Assembly: GCA_008477525.1 (NCBI GenBank)
Contig: SPDT01000007.1
Span: 6,572,001 to 6,636,000, forward strand
Reading direction: 5' to 3'
DNA from: Hypomyces perniciosus
Lineage: Eukaryota; Ascomycota; Sordariomycetes; Hypocreales; Hypocreaceae
DNA: 64,000 nucleotides
In this document: positions 11,918 to 21,896 of the stretch, one piece after another
Position numbering within the stretch: the stretch's first letter is position 1
How the letters are laid out: each line of letters starts with the position of its first letter
Translations under genes and position numbers: made by a program
Notes under the pieces: generated by a model
Database searches by the model: none
Seen by the model: the letters and a program-made list of their open reading frames with translations, nothing else
Told to the model about the DNA's origin: nothing

Positions 11918-12655
11918 CTATAGGGCCCATGTTTCCGCAACCTCGTCAACGCTCTCAAAAATCTCAGCGTGTTCGAGTGCGCTCCATTTTTCAGGGTTGT
12001 GTATGGCATCGACATAATGCTTGATCGCAAGCGCAACCTGAGCAGCCCATTTCGCAGCACTCACTCTGCCGGTTCCAGCAGCCATAGGGACCATCAAGAT
12101 GCTGCGGATCTCTTCTTCGCCCGGCTCACTCTTCCCAGTCCGTACTGATCGGTTGTGCTTGTCAATGGCACAGAGAAGACTCCACATGCTTTCGTACACA
12201 ATCTCTCGATCCCACGTCACGTCCTGGGGAACACGCATCGTAGGGCAAAGCGCCAGATACTTGGTCCCCCAGACATTTCTGGATTGTGCGTGGAACTCGT
12301 CCGGGATGCGTAGAATCGTGCAAGTTCCTGGTGGCGCGAAACCCCGCCATTCGTCATACAGCTTCGCTTGAGCGGCTCTGGTCAGTGCGAGGTAATCTCC
12401 TTGAGGAGAAAATGCCCGTGAAATAGCGTCGTCAAAGCCGCCATCTAGGCGACCGTATGAGTTTGCCGGTGATACGATGGCTTCAAACAACGAGGATGAA
12501 GGGACGAAGGATAAAGCGGAGTCATGAAAGGTGAAGGAGACGGACGGGGTGAGCTGGTGTGATGAGATGGCCTCTTGTAGGGCTTCGATGAAATGTTCCT
12601 GCATGCAAAGGGCAATAATGTGAGGCACAGCGCCTGAAATAGGTTGAGAGGCCAT
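11918..12655 (-). CDS. Macro-domain-like protein
   Basis: Single-exon gene, 245 aa from ATG 12655; the frame continues upstream to 12748, but that extension adds a hydrophobic stretch not expected here. Macro domains bind ADP-ribose or related nucleotides, and some remove ADP-ribose from proteins or RNA. The signature is visible as a hydrophobic strand then AIVSPANSYGRLDGGFD, matching the family's xVNAANxxLxxGGGV-like ligand loop, and later LMVPMAAGTGRVSAAKWAAQV, which resembles the second phosphate-binding loop and helix. Ser-Pro replaces the usual Asn-Ala, so the ligand is uncertain. No targeting signal is seen. It is divergent from the GH125 gene. Confidence 0.75.
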   Translation of the reverse strand: MASQPISGAVPHIIALCMQEHFIEALQEAISSHQLTPSVSFTFHDSALSFVPSSSLFEAIVSPANSYGRLDGGFDDAISRAFSPQGDYLALTRAAQAKLYDEWRGFAPPGTCTILRIPDEFHAQSRNVWGTKYLALCPTMRVPQDVTWDREIVYESMWSLLCAIDKHNRSVRTGKSEPGEEEIRSILMVPMAAGTGRVSAAKWAAQVALAIKHYVDAIHNPEKWSALEHAEIFESVDEVAETWAL

Positions 12656-13720
12656 CGTGACGCTGAATTTTTCAAGGATAAACGAACGCAGCAAAGCGTT
12701 GGACAGAATACGAAGTAGAAAAGAAGAAGTCAGGGGCTGGTATCGCATTCTCCGTCATTTTCACGTCAGGCCGTATTACGGTACAGCGGCTTATAACGGC
12801 AGCCTAAAGTCTTGCAGATCAAATCAGTTTGTATGCCTGCCTAATTACTTGTTCCATTCCATTGATTCCTCATAGTATGGAGGATTCCGCACATGCATTC
12901 ATATCCTTTGCACTCCGTACATCTGTAATTATGTAGCACCGTACGGGGGCGGCGGCATTTATGAGGGTTAGATATATATATTACTTCGTAATCGGCATTC
13001 AACATTATAAGTGCGCGATTGGAGCGGTTCAACACGGACCTATAAATCAAGTCATTGTGGCTGTAGCTAGGCCTACAGTGGTGTTGTCCCGGAGGATCAG
13101 CGATCCATCTCTTACACTACTCTGTACTCGGTATCTATTTACCCAAGGAAACCATTGTATGTATCACTACCCAGGAAGACGAAGTGATAGATAATATATA
13201 ACTACTGCATCCCCCCATTGTACATACTACTAATCGTAAAGGTCAATGACAAACCTCGTAATATATACAATCCGAATCCCTTCAAAGCTTCAAAGGATCC
13301 GGTTAAACAGAACCCCCAAACTGCTAATCAGTGGCACATCACCAATATCCCCCACGATCCATCCTTTGTTCACTCCCCACGTAAGAATCTCAAATCCTGA
13401 ATCTCCCCAATCTCGGCGTGCATTATTATACATTTCATTACTATCTAATTGGTTGCTTCCCCGCACATTTCGGTCACAGCATGCCCTAGCGACGGAGGTC
13501 ATCGCACATGTTGCTCCCCCACTCATCTCAGTGTAACGGTACGGTAGCAAACTCGTATAAATACCGGACGTCCAAGACAGAGATCAGCAAGCAGAATGTT
13601 GATCACTGCAACCCAGAAGCAGTTCCAATAAGTGTTCTCCCTAGGAGCTCTTGCGTGGTTGAATGTGAAGCCATCGTTGTTGAAGCCGTCACGACTTACA
13701 CGAGATCTCAGCACCACAAG
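12656..13720. promoter_or_regulatory. Divergent promoter region, macro-domain gene / GH125 gene
   Basis: About 1.06 kb between two start codons facing away from each other. A TATA-like element (TATAAATA, 13556-13563) lies about 160 bases before the GH125 ATG. Several TACGGAGTA-type motifs lie near 12915 and 12985. No gene is seen inside. Confidence 0.45.
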
Positions 13721-15930
13721 ATGCTTCGCTTATCAACTCAATGCATCGTGAGCGCCACACTGTGCTTGCTGGCCGGCTTCCCCACAGCGGTATTGGCTGG
13801 CTGGCAGGATTTCCAGGCACAGAACCGGACGCCACCTGCATGCCCTGACTATAATGATTACTCGAAGCAGCCGCATGCACCGTTTTCAACAGGGCCGCTG
13901 AAGCTTCCGTTCATGAGGCCTAGTGAGGAGTGCAGAACATTCCGCAGTCCGGCAGTGGAGGTGAGTGCTTCAATACGGAGTACAATTTCCTGCAACAACT
14001 TCTGCTCATACCTGTAAATCGCAGAAAGTCATCAGTGACATCAAAGCACGACTCAAGGACCCCGATCTCGCCAGGTTGTTTGAGAACACATTCCCTTCCA
14101 CCCTGGACACTACAGTCAAATATTTTGATCCGAAACTGAACCTTGCCTTTATCATTACTGGTGTAAGCGAAGATTTCGTCTCTATCAAATCAATGTGAAG
14201 TGAAATTCTCAGTCAGCTAATCGCATTTGTTGGGGCCTCTAGGATATCACGTTTGTATCCCTCAATCCTCTTCACCATGAGCTACCTGTTTACTGAGACC
14301 CTGATAGTGCACAATGGCTTCGCGACACTGGAAACCAATTTGCCCACCTATACAAACTGCTGCCCCAAGACGACAACCTGAAGGCGCTTGTCAAGGCCGT
14401 GATTAATACTGAATCGCGATATATCTCGCAGTACCCTTATTGCGGTAGGTTTACATCCTATTTCATGCCGGAATTAATGCTGATTGAGATCATCCAGGCT
14501 CTTTCCAACCTCCGCCCGAGAGCGGTCTTGCACCGACTGCAAACGTAAGTCGCAATCTATCTATACCAAACTCTGTGCCTGGATCAACAATTGATCTTTT
14601 TGGACTCTGATAGGACTGGGCGACCAAAGTAGTGGTAAATCCGTAAGTGCATCTATATCTTCATGATGGCCTCGGTCAATACTAAATTGCTAATTGTTTG
14701 TAGACCTGTCAACAACCAGACGGTATTTGAGTGCAAGGTGCGATACATTTCTCATGAGACCAAAGGAATTACAGTCGCTCATTTTTTATACTACAGTACG
14801 AACTCGACTCTCTTGCGGGCTTCCTGAAGATCTCGCGATCTTACTACGCCAACACCAAGGACTCATCCTTCATCAACGGCAATTGTATGCAAACAAGCGT
14901 CTTCACATCCCAACTTTCCGGCATTTTTACCCACACAGCACTAGGGAACGCTGCAATGAACCAGATCCTGAGGGTTATCCACGAACAATCGCAGAGCTCG
15001 TGGTCTAATGACTGGGAATTCGTTAGTTACTACAACTGGACTGGAACGCCTGGCGCACTCTCTCCTCCCGTCCCGAACAAGGGTAACGGAGAGCCGAAGC
15101 AGGCAAATGGGCTTGTGGCATCAAGTCACCGACCTTCCGATGACCTTTGCGTCTTTAGTTAGTCACAATTTCTTATTCCTTTGGACTCTTTTGCTGACCA
15201 CTTCAACTCAGACTTCATCACTCCCGACAACGCCATGATAGCTGTCGAGCTCGGCTACGTCGCCGACATGCTCGACAAGACCGGCACGCAAAAGGACCTC
15301 TCGAAGCAACTGCGCAAATACTCTAAAACAATTAAAAAAGCAGTGTGGGATCATACGCGCGCCTCCAACGGCATCTTCGCCTACGAGACAAATGGCTATG
15401 GTGGGCAGTACATCATGGACGATGCCAACGTCCCGAGCTTGGTGTCTCTTCCGTACCTTGGCTTCTTACCACGAAATGATTCGACATATGTGAAGACGAA
15501 GAAAGCCATGTTCTCGCGCGCAAATCCGTACTACGCTGTTGGCAAGTCGTTTAGCGGCATCGGGTACGTTTCTCCTTGACTCTCATCACCCCCAGCCTCA
15601 GATGCAAGACGATTAACCGTGTTTCGCAGTGGACCACATGTCAATGCCACATACCCTTGGCCAATGAGTCAAATCTCAGGCATCTTCGGCACCGACGATA
15701 ACAAAGAGATTAAGGACCGCCTGTCCCTCATTCTGGAAAACACCAGCGGCTTGGGCCTTATCCACGAGGCTGTGAACATTTACAACGCGAGTGTCTTCAC
15801 ACGGCCTTGGTTTGCCTGGGCTAATAGTTACTTTGCCGAGATGGTCTTGGATTTAGCAGAAAGAAAGCCTGGGTTGATCTTCAAGGAAAATGCACCGTAT
15901 GTAATTGGACAAACAGGCGGCAAGGCATGA
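13721..15930 (+). CDS. Secreted GH125 exo-alpha-1,6-mannosidase (DUF1237)
   Basis: Metal-independent glycoside hydrolase family 125, which removes alpha-1,6-linked mannose; secreted or in the secretory route. Eleven exons join in frame to 528 aa: 13721-13960, 14025-14162, 14243-14250, 14308-14444, 14498-14544, 14614-14642, 14704-14737, 14797-14884, 14945-15157, 15212-15563 and 15630-15930. Exon 3 is only 8 nt and its donor is GTTTGT. A signal peptide covers about residues 1-27. Family blocks are clear: RPSEECRTF, NTFPSTLDTTVKYFDP, DITAQWLRDTGNQFAHLY, SRYISQYPYCGSF, SSHRPSDDLCVFNFITPDNA and FSGIGGPHVN. The family's catalytic acid is an Asp and its base a Glu; I did not place them exactly. Splice sites are inferred, but phase is consistent across every junction. 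Confidence 0.92.
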
Positions 15931-16066
15931 CTGGACGGTCTTCACAAAGTCTCAGCATTTTATGTACGAAGTACTGTATGACAATAAGCACTAGTACTTT
16001 ACGGAAATCCACCAGGTTTTCACTCTATAGCAGTACTCGTATGCCATTTAAACGTATTTGTGACGG

Positions 16067-16324
16067 AGCGCGGCACAGCTATGTAGAGCATAGAGAGATA
16101 GGAAACGAAGCTTAATTCTATAAAAGACAATATGCCATAATAGCCTCGCTATATATATATATATATAGCTAATATAAAGAAGAAGCTGTATGCAGGCGCT
16201 TATAGCGCCTGCATAGTCTAATATATCGCTTACGCGATATATATATCAGCTTATATCTATTTTGTAAGCAGATAAGAGCTCCTTGGCGCTAATAGGCGAT
16301 AAAGCCACGGCCTATTTAACCCAA
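16067..16324 (+). repeat. Direct repeat, copy 1 (LTR-like, with twin hairpins)
   Basis: This 258-base unit recurs in the same orientation at 18101-18356. It holds two adjacent perfect hairpins. One is an 11-bp stem, ATGCAGGCGCT at 16190-16200 with AGCGCCTGCAT at 16204-16214. The other is a 9-bp stem, ATATATCGC at 16221-16229 with GCGATATAT at 16234-16242. Differences from copy 2 are mainly A for G or T for C, so copy 1 looks more strongly mutated by RIP. The two copies behave like terminal repeats of a decayed element, though no TG...CA ends or target duplication were seen. Confidence 0.8.
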
Positions 16325-16874
16325 TATACCCCCTAATTAATAAAGCTATTCCCAGTACTTTATTAACTGCTATCCTAGTCTATCTATAGTGTTGTAACTA
16401 ACTGGCTGCGCTTTTAAGGCCTCTTTTACTTAATTAAAAGCTCTTTATTATAAATATATATTAATATTCTATTATAAAGGCAAAAGGAATATAAGCGCTA
16501 TAGCTATTATTAATCTATAATAATAGAAAGTTAAATAATAAAGCTCTTTAAATAGGTAAATTACTTTTAAATAGCTAAAAATAAATATATTAACTGCCTT
16601 TAGCTTTATTATTTACGTTTTTCTTTAGTTATTAATATTATTTATTAAAATAATAAGGCTATACTAAACTTTATTTAAGTATAGCTTTAGGAAACTGTAT
16701 TTAATATAGTAATAAAGAAATAACTACAAGTTTATTAAATAAATAATTAAATAAATAATTAAATTATATTTAATTTAATAATTAAAAAGCTATAAAATAG
16801 CTAATAATATATAAATTAATAAAAAATAACAAAAAAATAAATATTTAATAAATTTTTTTTAATTAAAAAAAAAA

Positions 16875-16933
<59 letters not shown>

Positions 16934-17107
16934 AAAATAAAAACAAAAAATAACAAAATATTAATTAATTAATTAGTTTAATTTATAATAAATTATTTTT
17001 AATTATTTAATTTTTTGTACAATTATAAAATCTTTATTTAAATATTTAAAAAATTTTTTTATACTAATTAAAAAAATTAATATTTTAAAAATTCTTTTTA
17101 TTAAATC
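16325..17107. mobile_element. AT-rich RIP-degraded interior of the element, with a long A tract
   Basis: About 780 bases of extreme AT content, almost without G or C between 16560 and 17100. It includes a near-pure A tract of about 65 bases at 16865-16930. No coding capacity is left. Such composition inside a repeat-bounded unit is what repeat-induced point mutation produces in ascomycetes. The transition to ordinary composition at about 17105 is sharp. Confidence 0.65.
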
Positions 17108-17575
17108 GATCCAATCGGCCGGCAGCCCAGCTAGGCCAACACGAACAATAACGTCTAAGACAGATATATTGTCTAGATCGTCAACGCCGGACCTGTGGAT
17201 CGTGTGGAACACTCTTTGGATCATGGAATCAGCTATTTTATCATCTTCAGACCTTATGCCGACCAGAACAGCCAAGACGGCCAAGTCAACGCCCAACTAT
17301 TCAACGCGTCTATCCAGTTCAGCGGCCCCGGCCACAACAACGCGATACTGTTCAGTACGGATCAGAACACAGACGCATTGTTGGCCCGGCAAAGACCCCA
17401 GTTCAGGGGCCCCGTCAACGCGTTCAAATACACGTTCCAGCTAGCCGGCCTAGCCAACCACCCAAAGTCCAAGTCAACTTTCAACAAGACCCAAGGGGTT
17501 ATCGTGTACCAAGTACCCAAGAACGCCGGCCCCGTCATCAAGTTTAACGCAGCCACCCTTAACCTGGGGATATAG
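17108..17575 (+). pseudogene. Broken reading frame of near-normal base composition inside the element
   Basis: An open frame with balanced codon use runs from 17108 to a stop at 17573-17575 but is interrupted by TAG at 17132, TAA at 17156 and TAG at 17174. Each of these would be CAG or CAA before a single C-to-T change. The rest (from about 17177) is clean for 130 codons and protein-like, rich in Asn, Gln and Ala (VNAQLFNASIQFSGPGHNN; later KNAGPVIKFNAATLNL). It has no recognised domain. It may be a gene carried by the element or a host fragment captured by it. No ATG start is visible because the upstream side has decayed into AT-rich sequence. Confidence 0.5.
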
Positions 17576-17601
17576 AGTAAAAGAACTAAGACCTAGACAA
17601 A

Positions 17602-17979
17602 TTCGACCAATTCGACCTGGAAGACCCTGATTAATATGATTAATTCGATCCTGACTAATTCGATTATGAAGACCCTGACTAGCTGGATTAATTTGACCCC
17701 GACGATCCGGATCTATTTGATTTACTTGATCAGCCCGATCCCGAAGACCCTGACCAATTCAGCCTTGATCAGCAAGATCATTTCGATCCCGAAGACCCTG
17801 ACCAGCTCGGCCTTGATCAACTCGATCTATACTATAACCCTAACTAGGAATTCGCCCCCGATAATGGTCAGGAATGCAAAGATAGCTATAATCCGGATCT
17901 TAATCTTGATCTCTATAAGGATGGATATGATAATGGAATAGATCAGGATTACTATAGCAATAGAAGCTATAGCAGTTAA
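17602..17979 (+). pseudogene. Decayed Asp/Pro-rich repetitive reading frame
   Basis: A frame of 126 codons made of repeated acidic units (FDPEDPDQ-like, then SLDQQD and GLDQLD) and a Tyr/Asp/Asn-rich tail, ending at TAA 17977-17979. It contains six internal stops, at 17632, 17641, 17656, 17680, 17689 and 17845. Most fall where the repeat pattern predicts Gln, so C-to-T change of CAA/CAG explains them. It lies in another frame from the preceding broken frame, so the two are separated by an intron, a frameshift, or are different proteins. Function unknown. Confidence 0.55.
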
Positions 17980-18100
17980 GGGAATCCGAGGACGGATTAT
18001 TTTTTATTCAAGGAGGCGGCATTTAATATACATAAATAGTGTATCGTCCCTTTTCCTTCCTTCCTTCCCTTCTTCGCTCTTTATCTGCACTTTGCATATC

Positions 18101-18356
18101 AGCGCGGCATAGCTATATAGAGTATAGAGAGATAGGAAATGAAGCTTAATTCTATAAAAGAGAATATACTATAATAGCCTCGCTATATATATATATATAG
18201 CTAATATAAAGAAGAAGCTGTGTGCAGGCGCTGTAAGCGCCTGTATAGTCTGATATATCGCTTACGCGGTGTGTATGTCAGCTTGTATCTGCTTTGTAAG
18301 CAGATAAGAGCTCCCTAGCGCTGATAGGCGGTAGGGCCCCGGCCTACTCAACCCAA
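18101..18356 (+). repeat. Direct repeat, copy 2 (LTR-like)
   Basis: Second copy of the 257-base unit, 2034 bases downstream of copy 1 and in the same orientation. The first hairpin is kept as an 8-bp core (CAGGCGCT 18225-18232 with AGCGCCTG 18236-18243). In the second hairpin the 3' arm has G where copy 1 has A, so the arms would pair with several G-U wobbles as RNA. A short inverted repeat AATCCG-N4-CGGATT (17983-17998) and a purine-rich stretch (AAGGAGGCGG, 18010-18019) precede it, where an LTR element would have its polypurine tract. Confidence 0.78.
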
Positions 18357-19351
18357 CAGTATTCAAGTTGTCTGGCCCTAAATGTCTTATAATATACTAG
18401 TACGAGTAATTGGGTAATCCTCGAAAAACCTGACGCGCCATGCCGTAACAAGAGCTCCATTCCATACCATTACTTGTGGTATAGTCTGTATCCCACTTAG
18501 TGATGACGGGCCCGGAAGATTGAGTGCCGCCAATACAACCTTCCAGAAAAGTCGTTGATCCGAGGTAATGTCTCCGGCTCTATCAGTGTCACAAGTCGGA
18601 ACCACCTACCGATCTTGTCTAAGAAGCTAACCGCTCCGAGAGAATGCCTTAGATGATCCCAGCAAACATCCCGGGGACGGATTCGAGACTTGGCACGATT
18701 CATGGAAATGCCGTCTGGGTCATCTGCAAGAAACATCCGAATTATCCGACCCCACACACACATTTACGGAGGAGTATCGCTGTGAAGGCAAAGTTGGAGT
18801 GAAGCCATTGAGTCTGGTTGGTGAAGCTGCATCCGTCTGCAATCACTCCCGTCGCCTCTCAAAAAGCCGACAGCGCCTCTCAAAAGATCCAATCTCAAGT
18901 TGGCTATATGTGCGTGATACTATCACGACATCACGGACACGGCTAGAAAAGGGAAGGTGAATGGATTTCCAGTTGGCCATCGACGATAAGACCTCACGGC
19001 GCTTGAAGGATGTTTGGCAGTCTAGTCTTGCTACTCGCACCCTTCTTGAACGGACATAGACTGAGCGGCTTATCGCTGGGACCGAAAATGGCTGCTCAAG
19101 TCGGTGTTGTCTATGTTCTCACAGGTATCTCTTGGAACCCGCCTGCGATATAGAGAATAGCGCATGACGTCCTGTTATATGGCCGTGAAGAGTTGAATAT
19201 AGTCGAGTGAGTTTTGGCGAGTCTGGATTTTGTATAAAGATCTAGTTTGGTCCCCTCACTTCCATTCATTTTGTTCATCAGCAAGCTCACAGCTCACAAA
19301 GCATAGCGTCTCGGTCAAACATCATTACCTGTTCACATAAAAACCACGATC
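18357..19351. promoter_or_regulatory. Spacer and glutamic-peptidase promoter
   Basis: About 1 kb without a recognised gene. A TATA box (TATAAA, 19233-19238) lies 114 bases before the peptidase ATG, followed by a pyrimidine-rich leader. Confidence 0.5.
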
Positions 19352-20086
19352 ATGAAGTACACTACTGTTCTCGCTGCCACCATTGGCCTGGCCGCCGCCG
19401 CCCCTTCTCTCACGCCCAGGTTTGGTCGTCGCAACGGCGCTCGCTCTTCTCCCAACCAGAGGAACGCAAGCTTCCCCCAGTTCTCAAGCAACTGGGCTGG
19501 CGCTGTCCAGATCGGCACGGGCTTCAAAAAGGTCGTGGGAACCATCACTGTCCCGCAGGTCTCTGGTCATAGCGATGCTGCAGCCTCCGCCTGGGTTGGC
19601 ATTGATGGCGACACTTGCAGCACTGCCATTCTCCAGACCGGCGTCTCCTTCTTCGGGGACGGCAGCTTTGACGCCTGGTACGAGTGGATTCCAGACTTCT
19701 CCCACAGCTTCACCAACTTCGGCATCAGCGCCGGCGACCAGATCCGCATGTCCGTCGATGCCTCCTCCAAGACCAAGGGAGTTGCCACGCTCGAGAACTT
19801 GACCACTGGCCAGACCGTCTCCCATACATTCACCAACACCCCCTCTACTCTCTGTGAGACCAACGCCGAGTGGATCGTCGAGGACTTCACGCAGGGCGAC
19901 AGCCTTGTCCCCTTTGCCAACTTCGGCACCGTCACCTTCACTGATGCGTCTGCCTCTGGCTCCGCTGGCACTGTCACCCCTGCTGGCGCCGCCATCCTCG
20001 ACATCAAGGACAGCAGCAACAATATCCTCACTGACTGCGAAATCAGCGGCGACGATCTTACTTGCACTTACACTGGCAGCAACTAA
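19352..20086 (+). CDS. Secreted glutamic peptidase, family G1 (eqolisin)
   Basis: Acid endopeptidase of the scytalidoglutamic peptidase/aspergillopepsin II family, which uses a Gln-Glu catalytic dyad and resists pepstatin. Single exon, 244 aa. Residues 1-17 are a signal peptide ending AAAAP; a short basic propeptide (FGRRNGAR) follows to about residue 40. The mature fold is recognised from FSSNWAGAV, SAWVGIDGD, ILQTGVSFF (catalytic Gln at about 95) and AEWIVEDF (catalytic Glu in this block, about 173-177), then FGTVTFTDA. Length is normal for the family. A TATA box lies at 19233. Such enzymes are secreted at acid pH, which makes the presence of palA in the same window of interest though they are 16 kb apart. 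Confidence 0.94.
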   Translation: MKYTTVLAATIGLAAAAPSLTPRFGRRNGARSSPNQRNASFPQFSSNWAGAVQIGTGFKKVVGTITVPQVSGHSDAAASAWVGIDGDTCSTAILQTGVSFFGDGSFDAWYEWIPDFSHSFTNFGISAGDQIRMSVDASSKTKGVATLENLTTGQTVSHTFTNTPSTLCETNAEWIVEDFTQGDSLVPFANFGTVTFTDASASGSAGTVTPAGAAILDIKDSSNNILTDCEISGDDLTCTYTGSN

Positions 20087-20418
20087 GTGGGGGGGTTCTC
20101 TTCATAAAAAGTCCGAGAAGTTGGAAAATGGTTATGCGGATGATATGAGAGTATCATAGCGTAGAGTTGAACAAAGTGTGCATGATAAGGAGCTCTTCAT
20201 AAGGCATTTTTGAGCACATAGTTTCCTTTACATATTTTCCTCTTTAAAAATATATATGTCTTTGGGATCCCAATCACGAATTCGGTCTGTTGATTGTAAG
20301 GTGAGGACTTGAAGCTGTGGTTCTTGGGCTGCTATTTTCTTCCGTCTCCACGGAGCCCACATAAATGCCAGGGGCCAGCTATTAGTTCCATGCTCTACCC
20401 CGAAATCTGCACGCAAAA
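20087..20418. other. Spacer between the peptidase gene and tRNA-Leu
   Basis: About 330 bases, holding the peptidase 3' untranslated region. No gene is seen. Confidence 0.45.
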
Positions 20419-20529
20419 GCGAGTCTGGCCGAGTGGTTAAGGCGTTGTGTTTAGGTATGTTCCGGATCTCCGGACGTTTCGCCAATCCGCAATGGGCATG
20501 CCCGCGTAGGTTCGATCCCTACGGCTCGC
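20419..20529 (+). tRNA. tRNA-Leu (anticodon TAG) with a 31-nt intron
   Basis: The gene folds as a class II tRNA. The acceptor GCGAGTC pairs with GGCTCGC, the D arm reads TGGCCGAGTGGTTAAGGC, and the T arm CGTAGGTTCGATCCCTACG is perfect. The anticodon stem TTGTG (20443-20447) pairs with CGCAA (20488-20492). The loop reads TT-TAG-G before an intron at 20456-20486, giving anticodon TAG (leucine, codon CTA). A long variable arm (GGGCA/TGCCC) confirms a leucine-type tRNA. A T-rich tract starting about 20536 is a plausible Pol III terminator. Confidence 0.9.
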
Positions 20530-21042
20530 ATTTATTCTTTTTTTGTGCTTTACCTATGGGGATTTTTTTTTCGCCCCATCATCCATCACGTTTCGTTTGG
20601 TCTTTGGATTCTCGTTTTAGAACGCGGAATGTTTTGGTCCGTGGGTAGGATTCTCACTTGCTTCCTTCGGCTTGATCTACTACTACTATTAAAACCAGGT
20701 AATTGCCGATATAATAGTTGTTCAGCAGCGCTACTCCGTAGCATTAGGCGGCGTATCGGACAACGAATAAACAAGAGTATTGTATTTTCAGCTGACTGAA
20801 GATCGATTAATTGGACAAAGCAATGACATCCATATAGGCGTGTAGTGATGACAATCAATAATCCATCAGCTTCGGTCCTCGGTATCGTGGCTAAGCAGTA
20901 TGAACGTAAACGATTTCAGCGAAATTGTCAGGTATAAGATGCAGCCAACATTCTTTGTCGAACCGCATCTCATTTAGCGACTATGTATAAAACGAATTCC
21001 CCGTAGTGTTCCTTGCCGTCTCCTCAGCCATCCTCCCCAGGC
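20530..21042. other. Spacer downstream of tRNA-Leu
   Basis: About 510 bases. It contains T-rich Pol III terminator candidates and one CTACTCCGTAG motif near 20733. No gene is seen. Confidence 0.45.
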
Positions 21043-21896
21043 CTAACGCTGACCAAAAGACCACTTGAGAAAACTGAACTGCGAGGGCTTCAAGATGTCC
21101 CTGCCTCTGTCATCGACTGTGCCAGCTTCAATGCTGCACCTCAGCTGCTGCGCTTTAGACCGTGCATCGTCAATATTACGCTGCTGCACCAAGTGCCAAG
21201 CTGGAGGCACAGTTAGGTAAACGACCCCGGTAACAGCACCAGCGATCGAAGCACCAGCAATGAATCTGACAGGGCTGATGTAGGCAGACAAAGTGCATGC
21301 GGCGGTACTATAGCCGGAGACACCAGGCACGTTAGCGAGATCAAACTCGGGGCTCAGGACGTTGAGTAGATAGTAGAACAGAAATTTACCACATGGCAGC
21401 GGCCGTGCGTGACATGCTGCTCTCCGAGCGCCTTGATGTGTTTTTTTGCGTGGGCGAGAATGGTCTCCATGGCGAGAAGGTCACGGACGGCGCTGTCGCG
21501 TGAGATTTTCATGCGTGCCATTCTTCTATCTTGATCCTTTGTGGTATTGACGAGATCTGCGGCAACATTTGTTGTCAAAAACAAGAAAGAGAAAGAGAAA
21601 CGAAGCCCCACCGGGTGGTTACCTTGGGACGTGTCTAATGTGTCTAGATCTAGGCATGTGTGAGACGCATTCTCTAGGTATTGATTCAAATAGTATTCAG
21701 CGGAGCTCCTGTGAACCTCGAGTTCTCTGCAGATGTCCATGTCGGCGGCATCTAAAAATGGGCCCTGGTATCCAGAACTGCCGGACGGGCCTTGTGCAGA
21801 ATACGTCAGAGCCTCTTCATCGGGATTCATGTGGACGAGAACGGCGGTTTCGTCGTCGTCCCTCGAGCGATGCTGCGAACGACGATCGATATCCAT
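21043..21896 (-). CDS. Hypothetical helical protein with a hydrophobic hairpin
   Basis: Not a recognised family. Exons 21896-21623, 21556-21390 and 21345-21043 join in frame to 247 aa. The introns use GTAACC...CCGCAG and a 44-nt GTAAAT...CCCGAG. Residues 1-60 are polar and acidic (MDIDRRSQHRSRDDDE). The middle is predicted helical and charged (DQDRRMARMKISRDSAVRDLL, then TILAHAKKHIKAL). A hydrophobic segment of about 40 residues follows (ACTLSAYISPVRF, then IAGASIAGAVTGVVYL), and the end is again helical and polar. It has no signal peptide. It is divergent from the 485-aa gene at 22657, with which it shares a helix-hairpin-helix layout. A GAGGCA hexamer array lies in its 5' leader (about 21943-21978). 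Confidence 0.6.

Noticed and set aside
19383..20067. Long frames on both strands over the glutamic peptidase
   Set aside because: They are by-products of the high third-position C content of that gene.
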